This document shows, piece after piece, positions 17,810-26,408 of a DNA stretch of 64,000 nt (its first letter is position 1; the number at the start of each line of letters is the position of its first letter). Where the stretch lies: positions 124,001 to 188,000 of the forward strand of contig JBLXFH010000004.1 of assembly GCA_048262255.1 (NCBI GenBank). The letters are read 5' to 3'. Below the pieces are notes generated by a model. It did no database searches. It was not told where the DNA came from and was given only the letters and a program-made list of their open reading frames with translations. Source of the stretch: JABMNT01 sp048262255 (lineage in GTDB: Bacteria; Pseudomonadota; Alphaproteobacteria; Rhodospirillales; Casp-alpha2). The position numbers were made by a program, and so were the translations under genes.

Positions 17810-18731
17810 AGGCTTGAAACAATCCGCGTGGTTTGAAAACCAGAACGACAGCCATCAGGATATAAATCGACATGGAAGAGACCGACGCGCCAACGCCATC
17901 GGCGACCGAAGGGTCTTCAAAGACGGAGCGCAGGAGAGTTGGCAGGAAGGCCCGGCCATAGGTATCGACCAGCCCGACCAGCAGGGCGCCGACCAGCGCG
18001 CCGCGAATGGAGCCAATGCCGCCGACGATGATGACAACAAAGGTTAGGATCAGAATGTTCTCACCCATACCGATTTCCGTTGCCAGAATGGGACCTGCCA
18101 AAGCGCCGGCCAGACCGGCAAGTAACGCGCCAAGGCCGAAAACGCGGGTATAGAGCCCGTCGATATCGACCCCCAGGGCACTGACCATTTCGCGGTTGGA
18201 AGCGCCAGCCCGAATCAACATGCCGGTGCGGGTTTTGATGATCAATTGGCGCAGCAGCAGGGCGACAATGAGGCCGGCCACGATGATAACCAGGCGATAG
18301 ATCGGGTAGGGCACACCCGGCAGCAATTCGATGGATCCGGCAAACAACGATGGGATGGGGACAAAAATCGCCTGTGGTCCCCAGATGATGCGGGTCAGTT
18401 CGTTAAAGAACAAAATCAGGCCAAAGGTCGCCAGCACCTGATCCAGATGATCGCGCTTGTAAAGCTTGCGCAGCGCAATCATCTCGACCGCCATGCCAAC
18501 GGCGGCAGCGGTTGGAAGGGCGACGGCAACGCCGATGAAAAAGCTGCCGGTGAGATTGCCCACATAAGCCGCCACATAGGCCCCGATCATATAGAAAGAG
18601 CCATGCGCCAGATTGATCATGTTCATGATCCCGAACACCAGGGTCAGGCCCGCCGCCATCAGAAACAGCATAACGCCCAACTGGAAGCCGTTAAGGGTTT
18701 GTTCGAGGAAAAGATAAAAGGTCATGGCCAT
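17802..18731 (-). CDS. livH: Branched-chain amino acid/amide ABC transporter permease (LivH-type)
   Basis: A 309-residue permease with the LivH signature GLTLVFGIMNMINLAHGSFYMIGAY and the conserved GGIGSIRGALVGALLVGL loop. ATG 18731 and ATG 18725 are both possible starts; neither has a clear ribosome site because the leader is the T-run of a hairpin (18732-18765). This makes expression below that of the binding-protein gene likely. It pairs with LivM in the membrane. Confidence 0.91.
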   Translation of the reverse strand: MAMTFYLFLEQTLNGFQLGVMLFLMAAGLTLVFGIMNMINLAHGSFYMIGAYVAAYVGNLTGSFFIGVAVALPTAAAVGMAVEMIALRKLYKRDHLDQVLATFGLILFFNELTRIIWGPQAIFVPIPSLFAGSIELLPGVPYPIYRLVIIVAGLIVALLLRQLIIKTRTGMLIRAGASNREMVSALGVDIDGLYTRVFGLGALLAGLAGALAGPILATEIGMGENILILTFVVIIVGGIGSIRGALVGALLVGLVDTYGRAFLPTLLRSVFEDPSVADGVGASVSSMSIYILMAVVLVFKPRGLFQAYG

Positions 18732-18765
18732 AAAAAACGGCGGAGCCGCAGTCTGGGCTCCGCCG
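18732..18765 (-). terminator. Intra-operon terminator/attenuator between livK and livH
   Basis: Read on the minus strand, a 10-bp perfect stem CGGCGGAGCC/GGCTCCGCCG with an 8-base loop is followed by T6. It begins 18 bases after the livK stop and its T-run abuts the livH start codon. It probably stops most transcripts after the binding-protein gene, giving the usual excess of binding protein over permease. Confidence 0.85.
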
Positions 18766-18783
18766 AAATTCTCTTAGCTTTGC

Positions 18784-19947
18784 TTACATTTTGCAGTCAG
18801 CGGCGTAGGCATCGCCGTGATTGCTGAACACCTTGCCAACGATCTTGTTGGTGATGTTGTCACCGTCTTTATGCACGACCCGGACATAGATGTCCTGAAT
18901 GGGGTGGTGGTTGGGGCCAAACTTAAAGGGACCGCGTACCGATTGAAAATTGGCGGCTTTCAGGGCCTTGCGGAAGTCATCGGTTTTGCTCATGTCGCCG
19001 CCGACAGTTCGGATGGCGCTGTCGAGCAACAGGGCGGCGTCATAACCCTGGCTGGCATAGAGCGACGGAAAGCGGTTGTAGGTTTTGACAAAATTAGCAA
19101 CAAAGTCAGCATTTGCGGCGTTTTTGATGTCTTTGTTCCATTGCGATGTGTTGTGCACACCAATGGCATTATCACCAACGGCTTTCAGGATGCCTTCATC
19201 GAATGAAAAGGCGGGGCCGAACAGTGGCGTGGTTTTGTTCAAACCGGCCTGCGCGTACTGTTTGACGAAGTTGATGCCCATGCCGCCGGGCAGGAAGAAG
19301 AAAACAGCATCGGGCGAGGCGGCGCGCAGGTTGGCCAGTTCAGCTGCATAGTCCACCTGACCGAGCTTGGTATAAACCTCACCGGCAATCTTGCCTTTGT
19401 AGTAACGCTTGAAGCCGGAAATTGCATCCTTGCCCGCCGGGTAGTTGGGGGCCATGACGTAAACGTTGCGGAAACCCTGATCGGTCACATACTGACCCGC
19501 GGCTTCGTGCAGATTATCGTTCTGCCAGGCGACGTTGAAGTAATTCTTGTGGCAGCCGTCACCGGCCAGCTTGGAAGGCCCGGCGTTGGGGCTAATGTAG
19601 AACTTTCCAGCTTTGGTCACAGAGGGGACTACAGCAAGCGCCAGATTCGACCAGACGATGCCGGTCATGATGTCGACTTTATCGCGTTTGAGCATGCGGT
19701 TGGCAATCTGTTTGGCGTTGCCCACTTTACGGGCATCATCGGCGATAATCAGATCAACCTGTTGGTCGCCCAGCATGCCGCCGCGCAAATCGACCGCGAG
19801 CTGAAAACCATCACGGATATCAATACCCAGAGAACTGCCGCCACCGGACAGGGTTGTAATCATGCCGATTTTGACGGGATCTGCCGCCATTGCAGGTGCA
19901 GTCACGAGGGCCAGCGCTGCAACAGCGCCAAATAAAGTCTTTTTCAT
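18784..19947 (-). CDS. livK: Periplasmic substrate-binding protein of the Liv transporter
   Basis: A 387-residue type I periplasmic binding protein (Leu/Ile/Val-binding family; LivK/UrtA/AmiC-like) with a Sec signal peptide at 1-21 (cleavage near AMAADP). The mature protein starts KIGMITTLSGGGSSLG, as in the family, and has the GMLGDQQVDLIIADDA strand. GGGAGGAACCTCG before the ATG is a strong ribosome site. It is the first gene of the operon. The closest family behaviour is uptake of amino acids, amides or aromatic acids; the ligand is not readable. Confidence 0.88.
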   Translation of the reverse strand: MKKTLFGAVAALALVTAPAMAADPVKIGMITTLSGGGSSLGIDIRDGFQLAVDLRGGMLGDQQVDLIIADDARKVGNAKQIANRMLKRDKVDIMTGIVWSNLALAVVPSVTKAGKFYISPNAGPSKLAGDGCHKNYFNVAWQNDNLHEAAGQYVTDQGFRNVYVMAPNYPAGKDAISGFKRYYKGKIAGEVYTKLGQVDYAAELANLRAASPDAVFFFLPGGMGINFVKQYAQAGLNKTTPLFGPAFSFDEGILKAVGDNAIGVHNTSQWNKDIKNAANADFVANFVKTYNRFPSLYASQGYDAALLLDSAIRTVGGDMSKTDDFRKALKAANFQSVRGPFKFGPNHHPIQDIYVRVVHKDGDNITNKIVGKVFSNHGDAYAADCKM

Positions 19948-19988
19948 CGAGGTTCCTCCCGGAGACAGGTAAATAAATTCCAGAGCAA

Positions 19989-20018
19989 GTTATACAGGCG
20001 CGCTTAAGAGGAATCCAA
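19989..20018 (-). promoter_or_regulatory. Candidate sigma70-type promoter for livK
   Basis: On the minus strand TTGGAT and TATAAC are separated by 18 bases, about 40-70 bases before the livK start and pointing towards it. A motif match only. Confidence 0.4.
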
Positions 20019-20125
20019 CCCTTCTCGTTGCTCCTGCCTATTGCAGACTTATCCGGGAGAAGGCATTGTTCTTCTCAAATCGGGTTGAGTAAAAAACCAC
20101 GACAAAATGAACAGGGCTGGGGTCC

Positions 20126-21538
20126 ATGCCACAAGCTAACCGTACGCTATTTGACAAGGTTTGGGACGCGCATGTGATCGCCGATATGGGCGGTGACTTT
20201 TCCCTGTTGCAGGTAGATCGCAACTTCATTCATGACTTGAGCGGCACCCGGGCGCTGCGCAGCCTGACGGATCAGGGCCGCCCCGTTATGCATCCCGATC
20301 TGACTTTTGCCTGCCCGGACCATACGGTTTCAACAGCACCGGACGCGACGCATACAGGCCCGCGCTACGATAAATGCGTTGACCCGCTGCGGGTCTTAAC
20401 AAAACAACACGGGATTCAGTTCTTCGATATCGGCACGGAAGGCTTTGGCATTATCCACGTCATTGGCCCTGAGCTCGGCCTGACAGTGCCGGGCGCGCTT
20501 ATTGTCTGTGGTGATAGCCACACCAGCACCCATGGTGGGCTGGGGGCTTTGGCCTGGGGGATTGGTGCCAGCGAAGTGGCGCATGTTCTGGCGACTGGCT
20601 CGGTCATCCAACAAAAACCGAAGCGCCTGCGGGTTTCCTTTGATGGTCGGATGCAAAAAGGCGTCAGCGCCAAGGATATGATCCTCTATCTGATCGGGCG
20701 TGAAGGTGTGGCGGCGGGCAATGGTTATGCCGTTGAGTACGCTGGAGCTGCCGTGCAGGCCTTGTCGATTGAAGAACGCATGACGCTCTGCAATTTGTCC
20801 ATCGAAATGGGGGCCAAAATCGGCATGGTCGCGCCCGATGACAAGACCATCGATTACATCTCCGGGCGGAAATATGCGCCTAAAAATGAAAACTGGGAGG
20901 CGGCGGTAAAGCACTGGCGGTCCTTGCCGTCAGATACTGGGGCCACGTTTGATAGGGAACTTTCCGTTAATGTGGCCGATATCCGTCCGCAGATTTCATG
21001 GGGCACCAGTCCGGAACATATGATGGCGGTGGATGCGCTTGTACCGGACCCGTCGCAACAGCTGAGCCCGGAGAAGCGGGCCGCTTACGAATCTGCGCTG
21101 GCGTATGTAGGACTGAAGCCGGGGCAGGCTTTGGAGGGGCAGAAAATCGACCAGGTGTTTATCGGGTCGTGCACCAACGGGCGGCTCAGTGATTTTCAGG
21201 CGGCAGCAGAGGTCATTCGGGGGCGTAAGGTGGCGGGGCATGTGACCGCCTGGGCCGTACCGGGCTCGGAGAGCGTCAAGGCGGCGGCAGAAGCAGAAGG
21301 ACTGGATCGTGTATTTAAGGACGCCGGGTTTGAATGGCGCAATCCGGGCTGTTCTCTCTGTGTGGGCTCGAATGGTGAATGGGTGCCGAAAGGGGACCGC
21401 TGCGTGTCGACCTCCAACCGTAATTTCGTCGGCCGTCAGGGCAAGGGCAGCCGCACCCATCTGGCTAGCCCCATGAGTGCGGCGGCGGCTGCGATCCGGG
21501 GCGAGATTGCCGATGTGCGGAAGTTAATGGAGAACTGA
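20126..21538 (+). CDS. leuC: 3-isopropylmalate dehydratase large subunit or related hydro-lyase
   Basis: A 470-residue aconitase-superfamily large subunit. Iron-sulfur ligands are visible in FIGSCTNGRLSDFQ and in NPGCSLCVGSNGE (two Cys). HPDLTFACPDHTV and CGDSHTSTHGGLGALAWGIG are LeuC-type active-site motifs. Length matches LeuC (about 465-475). GGGCTGGGG lies before the ATG. It is followed by the small subunit with a 4-base gap. No leuA or leuB is in view, and the next gene is MmgE/PrpD. The pair could therefore serve leucine synthesis or act on another 2-alkylmalate (for example dimethylmaleate-type hydratase). Family assignment is firm, substrate less so. Confidence 0.85.
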   Translation: MPQANRTLFDKVWDAHVIADMGGDFSLLQVDRNFIHDLSGTRALRSLTDQGRPVMHPDLTFACPDHTVSTAPDATHTGPRYDKCVDPLRVLTKQHGIQFFDIGTEGFGIIHVIGPELGLTVPGALIVCGDSHTSTHGGLGALAWGIGASEVAHVLATGSVIQQKPKRLRVSFDGRMQKGVSAKDMILYLIGREGVAAGNGYAVEYAGAAVQALSIEERMTLCNLSIEMGAKIGMVAPDDKTIDYISGRKYAPKNENWEAAVKHWRSLPSDTGATFDRELSVNVADIRPQISWGTSPEHMMAVDALVPDPSQQLSPEKRAAYESALAYVGLKPGQALEGQKIDQVFIGSCTNGRLSDFQAAAEVIRGRKVAGHVTAWAVPGSESVKAAAEAEGLDRVFKDAGFEWRNPGCSLCVGSNGEWVPKGDRCVSTSNRNFVGRQGKGSRTHLASPMSAAAAAIRGEIADVRKLMEN

Positions 21539-21542
21539 CGGA

Positions 21543-22157
21543 ATGGAGAAATTTACACAGCTATGTTCTGTCGCTGCGCCCCTGATGCGGGCCAATGTGG
21601 ACACCGATCTGATCATTCCTATGGAGCGTTACTTAATGGCGGACCGGGCCGAAATGCCGCGTTATGCCTTCGAAGTGTTGCGGTATCTGCCGGACGGAAC
21701 CGACAACCCGGATTTTGTGCTGAACAAACCCACTTATAAAAACGCCCAAATCCTGATTTCAGGAGCCAATTTCGGTTGCGGCAGCTCGCGTGAGTCAGCT
21801 GTCTGGGCACTGCATGGTTTGGGCCTGCGTTGCATCATCGCGCCCAGTTTCGGTAATATCTTCTATAATAACTGTTTCCAGAATGGCTTGCTGCCAATTG
21901 TGCTGGATCAGCAAGTTGTTGAGAAGCTTGGCGATTTGGCTGCGGAGGCGGGCAATAGGGCGCCTTTCGCAATTGATCTGGAAAACCAGAAGGTGACCGC
22001 ATCAGATGGCGAAGACTACCCCTTTGAGATCGAGCCGCAACGCCGGCTGCAATTGCTCGATGGGCTCGACGATATCGGCGTCACCCTGACCAAGGCCGAT
22101 GCCATAAAAAGCCACCGCCAGCAGGACGAAAAGAACCGGCCCTGGATTTATGTATAA
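21543..22157 (+). CDS. leuD: 3-isopropylmalate dehydratase small subunit or related hydro-lyase
   Basis: A 204-residue swivel-domain subunit. It has the LeuD-type opening APLMRANVDTDLIIPM and the GANFGCGSSRESAVWALHGLG loop, followed by PSFGNIFYNNCFQNGLLP, all expected for the small subunit. Length is usual for LeuD (~200). It partners with the large subunit directly upstream and is followed at 35 bases by the MmgE/PrpD gene. The same caution about substrate applies. Confidence 0.85.
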   Translation: MEKFTQLCSVAAPLMRANVDTDLIIPMERYLMADRAEMPRYAFEVLRYLPDGTDNPDFVLNKPTYKNAQILISGANFGCGSSRESAVWALHGLGLRCIIAPSFGNIFYNNCFQNGLLPIVLDQQVVEKLGDLAAEAGNRAPFAIDLENQKVTASDGEDYPFEIEPQRRLQLLDGLDDIGVTLTKADAIKSHRQQDEKNRPWIYV

Positions 22158-22192
22158 TGTTATTTACCCTCTCTAACCGGATGTAACGTCTC

Positions 22193-23551
22193 ATGTGGGC
22201 TCAACGACTAGGCACCTATATCACCGACCTGACCTTTTCCGATATTCCGGAAACCACGCGCCATGCGGCCAAGCGCTGTTTGTTGGATTATATGGCGGGG
22301 ACCCTGCCGGGTGGGCTGGAGCCACCGGCACTGGCCTTGCAAAAAGCCTTGAGCGACGATCTGGGCCACGGCAAAGCGACATTGATGCCATCCGGCTTGC
22401 AGGCGACGGCGCGGACGGCGGCACTGATCAATGGCGTGGCCGCCCATACCCTTGAGGTTGATGATATTTATCGCGAGGCGATCTACCATCCGGGGCCGCC
22501 GGTGATTTCAGCCGCCATTGCCACCGCCCAGCAGGTGGGGGCCTCAGGGGCTGAGTTGTTGACCGCAGTCATCGCGGGCTATGAAATTTCCAACCGGATT
22601 GGCGCAGCCGTGCAGCCCACTCATTATAACTACTGGCATACGACCGGTACGGTTGGGGCCTTTGGTGCGGTGGTCGCCGCGTCAAAAATGCTCAAGCTGA
22701 CGGCTGCTCAGACCAAACATGCCATCGCCAACGCCGCGACCATGGCGGCGGGCCTGTTGCAGGCGTTCAGTTCAGACGCTATGAGCAAGCCCCTGCATGC
22801 GGGCCGTGCTGCGGAAACGGGCGTGCTTTGTGCGCAGATGGCGGCAGCGGGTGTGACTGGCGCGGATGCGATGCTGGAAGGTCCGCGCGGCTTTGGTAAT
22901 GCTATGAGCCGCGATGTTGATTGGCAGGCGGCCTTTGCTGCCTTGGGCACGGACGATTATACCATCACTCGCATGACCCAGAAAAACCATAGCTGTTGCG
23001 GCCATACCTTTGCCGGTATCGATGCCATTCTGGCCTTGCGGGAGCAGCCGGGTTTTGATGTGGAAAATATTCAAAAAATCCATGTTGCCAGCTATGGCAA
23101 GGCGCTGGAAGTCTGTGGCAATCGCAACCCGAAAACCCCTTATGAAGCCAAGTTCAGTATGCCCTATACGGCGGCCATGGCAGCGCTTGAGGGACGGGTG
23201 CGTCTGGCGGCTTTCGCCGAAACGTGGCTTGCCGACGCGGCCCTGCAAAGGTTGATGGCGAAGGTTGAGGTGACGGTGGATGACAAGGCCGAAGCCGCGT
23301 TCCCCAGCCTGCGCTCCGCGACGGTAACCATCGATATGAACGATGGCAGCCAGATGTCTCATTACGCACCGACCCGTAAGGGCGACCCGGATAACCCGCT
23401 GAGCGATCAGGAGCTGGAAGACAAGTTTCGCGAACTCGCAGGCCCGGTATTAGGCGCGGAACATCAGGAAGCCTTCATTGCCAATATCTGGCAGCTCGAC
23501 CAGCAGCCGGATTTACCGCTGGCTGCTACCGGTTTGCGGGGGGCTGCCTAG
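22193..23551 (+). CDS. MmgE/PrpD family protein (2-methylcitrate dehydratase-like)
   Basis: A 452-residue protein of the MmgE/PrpD family, which includes 2-methylcitrate dehydratase, cis-aconitate decarboxylase and several epimerase-like members. It shows KRCLLDYMAGTLPGG at the N terminus, AAHTLEVDDIYREAIYHPGPPVI (family active-site region) and KNHSCCGHTFAGIDAI. There is no prpB/prpC nearby, so the propionate pathway is not supported. With the LeuCD-like pair it suggests a pathway of branched or substituted dicarboxylic acids. It ends convergently with the dehydrogenase gene, the two stop codons sharing CTAG. Confidence 0.8.
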   Translation: MWAQRLGTYITDLTFSDIPETTRHAAKRCLLDYMAGTLPGGLEPPALALQKALSDDLGHGKATLMPSGLQATARTAALINGVAAHTLEVDDIYREAIYHPGPPVISAAIATAQQVGASGAELLTAVIAGYEISNRIGAAVQPTHYNYWHTTGTVGAFGAVVAASKMLKLTAAQTKHAIANAATMAAGLLQAFSSDAMSKPLHAGRAAETGVLCAQMAAAGVTGADAMLEGPRGFGNAMSRDVDWQAAFAALGTDDYTITRMTQKNHSCCGHTFAGIDAILALREQPGFDVENIQKIHVASYGKALEVCGNRNPKTPYEAKFSMPYTAAMAALEGRVRLAAFAETWLADAALQRLMAKVEVTVDDKAEAAFPSLRSATVTIDMNDGSQMSHYAPTRKGDPDNPLSDQELEDKFRELAGPVLGAEHQEAFIANIWQLDQQPDLPLAATGLRGAA

Positions 23552-24543
23552 CCCATGGTTTCAAGTACTTTCGCAGTCACTTGTTGTTGCAAAGGCTGAC
23601 CAGCAGTCCAGCGCTTGTATTCCTCGATAACGAGGGATGAGAGACGTGATGTCTCATCACCAATGGTACCGCCGATATGCGGGCTGATGACGACGTTGGG
23701 CAGGTCCCAAAGCGGTGAGTTCGCGACGGGGGGCTCCGGCATGGTGACGTCAAGCAGGGCCGTCAGGTCAGGGCGCTCTGTCATCACCCGGATCAGGTCA
23801 TCCTCAATCACCTGCGCACCGCGCCCGGTGTTGATGAAAGTGCCGCCGTCACGCATGCGGTTGAAATGGCTGGCGTTTAGGGTGCCACGGGTGCTCGGTA
23901 AATCGGGGATGTGGTTGCAGATGACAGCTGAGCGCTCGAACACGGCATCCATGGAGACGCTTTCGATATCCAGCTCTTTGGCGCGCTCATCCGTCAGGAA
24001 GGGGTCATAGGCAATGACCTTGAGCGGATAGTCCTTCAGCAGATGGCGCGTCCGGGTGCCGATCTTGCCCATGCCGAGCATGCCAATGGTCTCGCCATTG
24101 ACGCCGGGCCGGGGGTAGGTTTTTGCCGAATGCTGTTTGACCTCGCGGTATTGACGGACCGAGCGGAAATAGCCGCGCAACGTCAGCAGGATTTGCGACA
24201 GGCACATCTCCGCAACCGGGATGGCATTGGCCTGCCAGGCGCTGACCAGAATAATCCCGTTGTCGACCAGCGGCTGGGCGAAGGCCCGGACGTTACCCGC
24301 CGCATAGAACACGGCTTTCAGCTTCGGCATGGCCTTGAAATGTTTTTCTTCAAAGCAAATCATGCCCCAGGTTGCGAAGATCACCTCGACGTCAGCCAAT
24401 TGCGCCGCGTGCTCATCGAAGTTTCCCGCATGGACACGATGCGGATAAACGTCGGTGAGGTCCGCGATGCGTTCTTGGGCTTCCGGGGTATAGACCTCGC
24501 CATCAATCTCCGGGTAATTGTAGAAATAGGCAGATTTTGTCAT
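23548..24543 (-). CDS. D-isomer-specific 2-hydroxyacid dehydrogenase family protein
   Basis: A 331-residue NAD-dependent dehydrogenase. The Rossmann motif GMLGMGKIG is near residue 154. Catalytic residues are visible as Arg in NTGRGAQV, Glu in TMPEPP and His in ISPHIGGT. Compared with SerA/LdhA relatives the N-terminal domain is divergent (FATWGMICFEEKHF). The gene overlaps the thioesterase upstream by 4 bases. It would reduce or oxidise a 2-oxo/2-hydroxy acid; which one cannot be told. Confidence 0.85.
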   Translation of the reverse strand: MTKSAYFYNYPEIDGEVYTPEAQERIADLTDVYPHRVHAGNFDEHAAQLADVEVIFATWGMICFEEKHFKAMPKLKAVFYAAGNVRAFAQPLVDNGIILVSAWQANAIPVAEMCLSQILLTLRGYFRSVRQYREVKQHSAKTYPRPGVNGETIGMLGMGKIGTRTRHLLKDYPLKVIAYDPFLTDERAKELDIESVSMDAVFERSAVICNHIPDLPSTRGTLNASHFNRMRDGGTFINTGRGAQVIEDDLIRVMTERPDLTALLDVTMPEPPVANSPLWDLPNVVISPHIGGTIGDETSRLSSLVIEEYKRWTAGQPLQQQVTAKVLETMG

Positions 24544-25022
24544 TTGTAACCTCTCACATAGCCCCGTTTGTTATGTTCCTGCATGGGGTCGGCTTCCAGA
24601 TTGGCGCGCACGCTGTCGGGGATCGGTACGGTTTTGTGCTCACCCGGGGAAAAGAACACATTGACGCTTTCCGAGGTGGCGACGCAATCGTCGCCGATAA
24701 AGCAGCCGTAGCCGGTGGTGATCGACTTGGTGCCCAGCTTGATCACCCGCGCGCCCACATCCACCGTATTGGGGTAATGGGACTCTTTTACGTAATCAAT
24801 GACCACACGCGCCAGAATGAAGTCGATTCCGACATTTGTCTCCGGGTCTAACAGACCGCCCAAAAACATCGTGCGCGCGGCTTCGATATAGGCGGCGTAT
24901 GCAACATTGTTGACGTGTCCCAGTGGGTCCTGGTCGGAGAAGCGAATGGTGACTGGGGTCCAGAAGCGAAAGCTTGTCCGGCTACGTAAATCAATTGTAT
25001 CGTTTGTCATAGGGGTACTCAT
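24540..25022 (-). CDS. Acyl-CoA thioesterase, hotdog fold (4HBT-type)
   Basis: A 160-residue hotdog-fold protein. VTIRFSDQDPLGHVNNVAYAAYIEAAR is the 4-hydroxybenzoyl-CoA thioesterase-type active-site region: Asp in SDQD, then GHVNN. A much longer open frame exists upstream (to 25298) but it overlaps the divergent amidase gene, so I take ATG 25022; ATG 25010 is also possible and neither has a strong ribosome site. Its stop overlaps the dehydrogenase start by 4 bases, so the two are co-transcribed. It would hydrolyse an acyl-CoA. Confidence 0.75.
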   Translation of the reverse strand: MSTPMTNDTIDLRSRTSFRFWTPVTIRFSDQDPLGHVNNVAYAAYIEAARTMFLGGLLDPETNVGIDFILARVVIDYVKESHYPNTVDVGARVIKLGTKSITTGYGCFIGDDCVATSESVNVFFSPGEHKTVPIPDSVRANLEADPMQEHNKRGYVRGYK

Positions 25023-25070
25023 ACTTTTTATAAGTTTTGAAAGCTCGACCCGTTCGGGTGAAGGAAGATA

Positions 25071-26405
25071 ATGGCCGATACGATACTCATAAATCAGCAG
25101 ACAGCAACCCAAATGGCTGAGGCTATTCGGTCCGGCGCAGTGACGTCGGTGCAGGTGGTGCAGGCCTGTCTGGAGCAGATCAAGGCGCGTGAGCCAGCGG
25201 TTATAGCCTGGGCTTATCTGAACGAAGAACTGGCGATCAAGCAGGCACAGGCAGCGGATGCAGCGGCTGAGGAGGGCGGGGTGCTTGGCCCTTTGCACGG
25301 TGTCCCCGTTGGTTTGAAAGACATAATTGATACGGCGGATATGCCGACGGCCAGAGGCTCTGATTATTTTGAAGGGCGTCGACCGGCTAATGACGCCACG
25401 GTTGTCTCCCTTCTGCGCAATGCTGGAGCAGTCATCCTCGGCAAGACGGTAACCACCGAGTTTGCCTTATCCGGCGCGCGGGCGACGACCAACCCGCATG
25501 ATGCAGCGCGCACCCCCGGTGGCTCCTCGTCCGGTTCAGCGGCGGCGGTCGCCGATTTTATGGTGCCGCTTGCCATCGGCTCGCAAACCGGTGGTTCCAT
25601 GTTACGTCCGGCGTCTTATTGCGGGGTCTATGGCTTTAAACCCACCTATGGGCGCATTTCGCGCAAGGGCGTGTTCATCATCTCGCGGCCGCTCGACCAT
25701 CTGGGCGTTTATGCCAACAGCCTTGATGATCTGGCGCTCATCGCCGACGGGTTAATGGTGCAGGATGCGGCGGACTTTGATATGCGCGGCCATAGCGGGG
25801 CGCATCTGATGAAAGCCCTGAACGCTCCTACTGCCGCCACGCCGTTAAAACTGGCCTTTGTCAAAGGCCCGGCCTGGGCCCATGCGGAAGATCATCTGGA
25901 TGCGGTAATGATGGCATATGTGAAAGGCCTTGGATCATCGGTGACGGAAGTTGAGCTTGGTGGTATTTTTGATCATGCCCTGGCGGCGCAGGAAACGGTA
26001 ATGGATGCCAGCCTCTGGTACAATTTATCGAGCTATGTGGAGAAGGGGCGAGACGCGTTGCTGCCGGAAACCGTCAAGCGCATTGAATCGGGGCGGACTG
26101 TTTCGGCAGAGGCCTATATTGAAGCCACGGAACTGGCGGGTAGCCTTAACCATGCGGTGGACGGCCTGCTCGATCATTATGATGCGATCATTACCGCTTC
26201 GGCGACGGGGGAAGCACCATTGGGGCTCAAATCAACGGGCGACGCCGCTTTTCAGAAAATCTGGACGCTGATGGGCGTGCCGACGCTCTCACTACCGTTG
26301 ATGAAGGGGCCGAACGGCATGCCGATTGGTGTGCAGGTGATTGGCCGCAGGGGCAGGGATGCTGATCTGTTCAAGACGGCGCAAAAGCTATTGGCAATAA
26401 GTTAG
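25071..26405 (+). CDS. Amidase (amidase signature family)
   Basis: A 444-residue amidase-signature enzyme. The catalytic Lys is K83 in VGLKDIID. The Gly/Ser signature runs from GGSSSGSAAAV (151-161) to GSQTGGSMLRPASYCG (170-185), which together supply the cis-Ser and nucleophile Ser. GAAGGAAGATA precedes the ATG. It is divergent from the thioesterase with 48 bases between, so the two may share control. GatA is unlikely: there is no GatB/C and it is shorter than GatA (~490). It could hydrolyse an amide taken up by the Liv system nearby. Confidence 0.87.
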   Translation: MADTILINQQTATQMAEAIRSGAVTSVQVVQACLEQIKAREPAVIAWAYLNEELAIKQAQAADAAAEEGGVLGPLHGVPVGLKDIIDTADMPTARGSDYFEGRRPANDATVVSLLRNAGAVILGKTVTTEFALSGARATTNPHDAARTPGGSSSGSAAAVADFMVPLAIGSQTGGSMLRPASYCGVYGFKPTYGRISRKGVFIISRPLDHLGVYANSLDDLALIADGLMVQDAADFDMRGHSGAHLMKALNAPTAATPLKLAFVKGPAWAHAEDHLDAVMMAYVKGLGSSVTEVELGGIFDHALAAQETVMDASLWYNLSSYVEKGRDALLPETVKRIESGRTVSAEAYIEATELAGSLNHAVDGLLDHYDAIITASATGEAPLGLKSTGDAAFQKIWTLMGVPTLSLPLMKGPNGMPIGVQVIGRRGRDADLFKTAQKLLAIS

Positions 26406-26408
26406 GGC

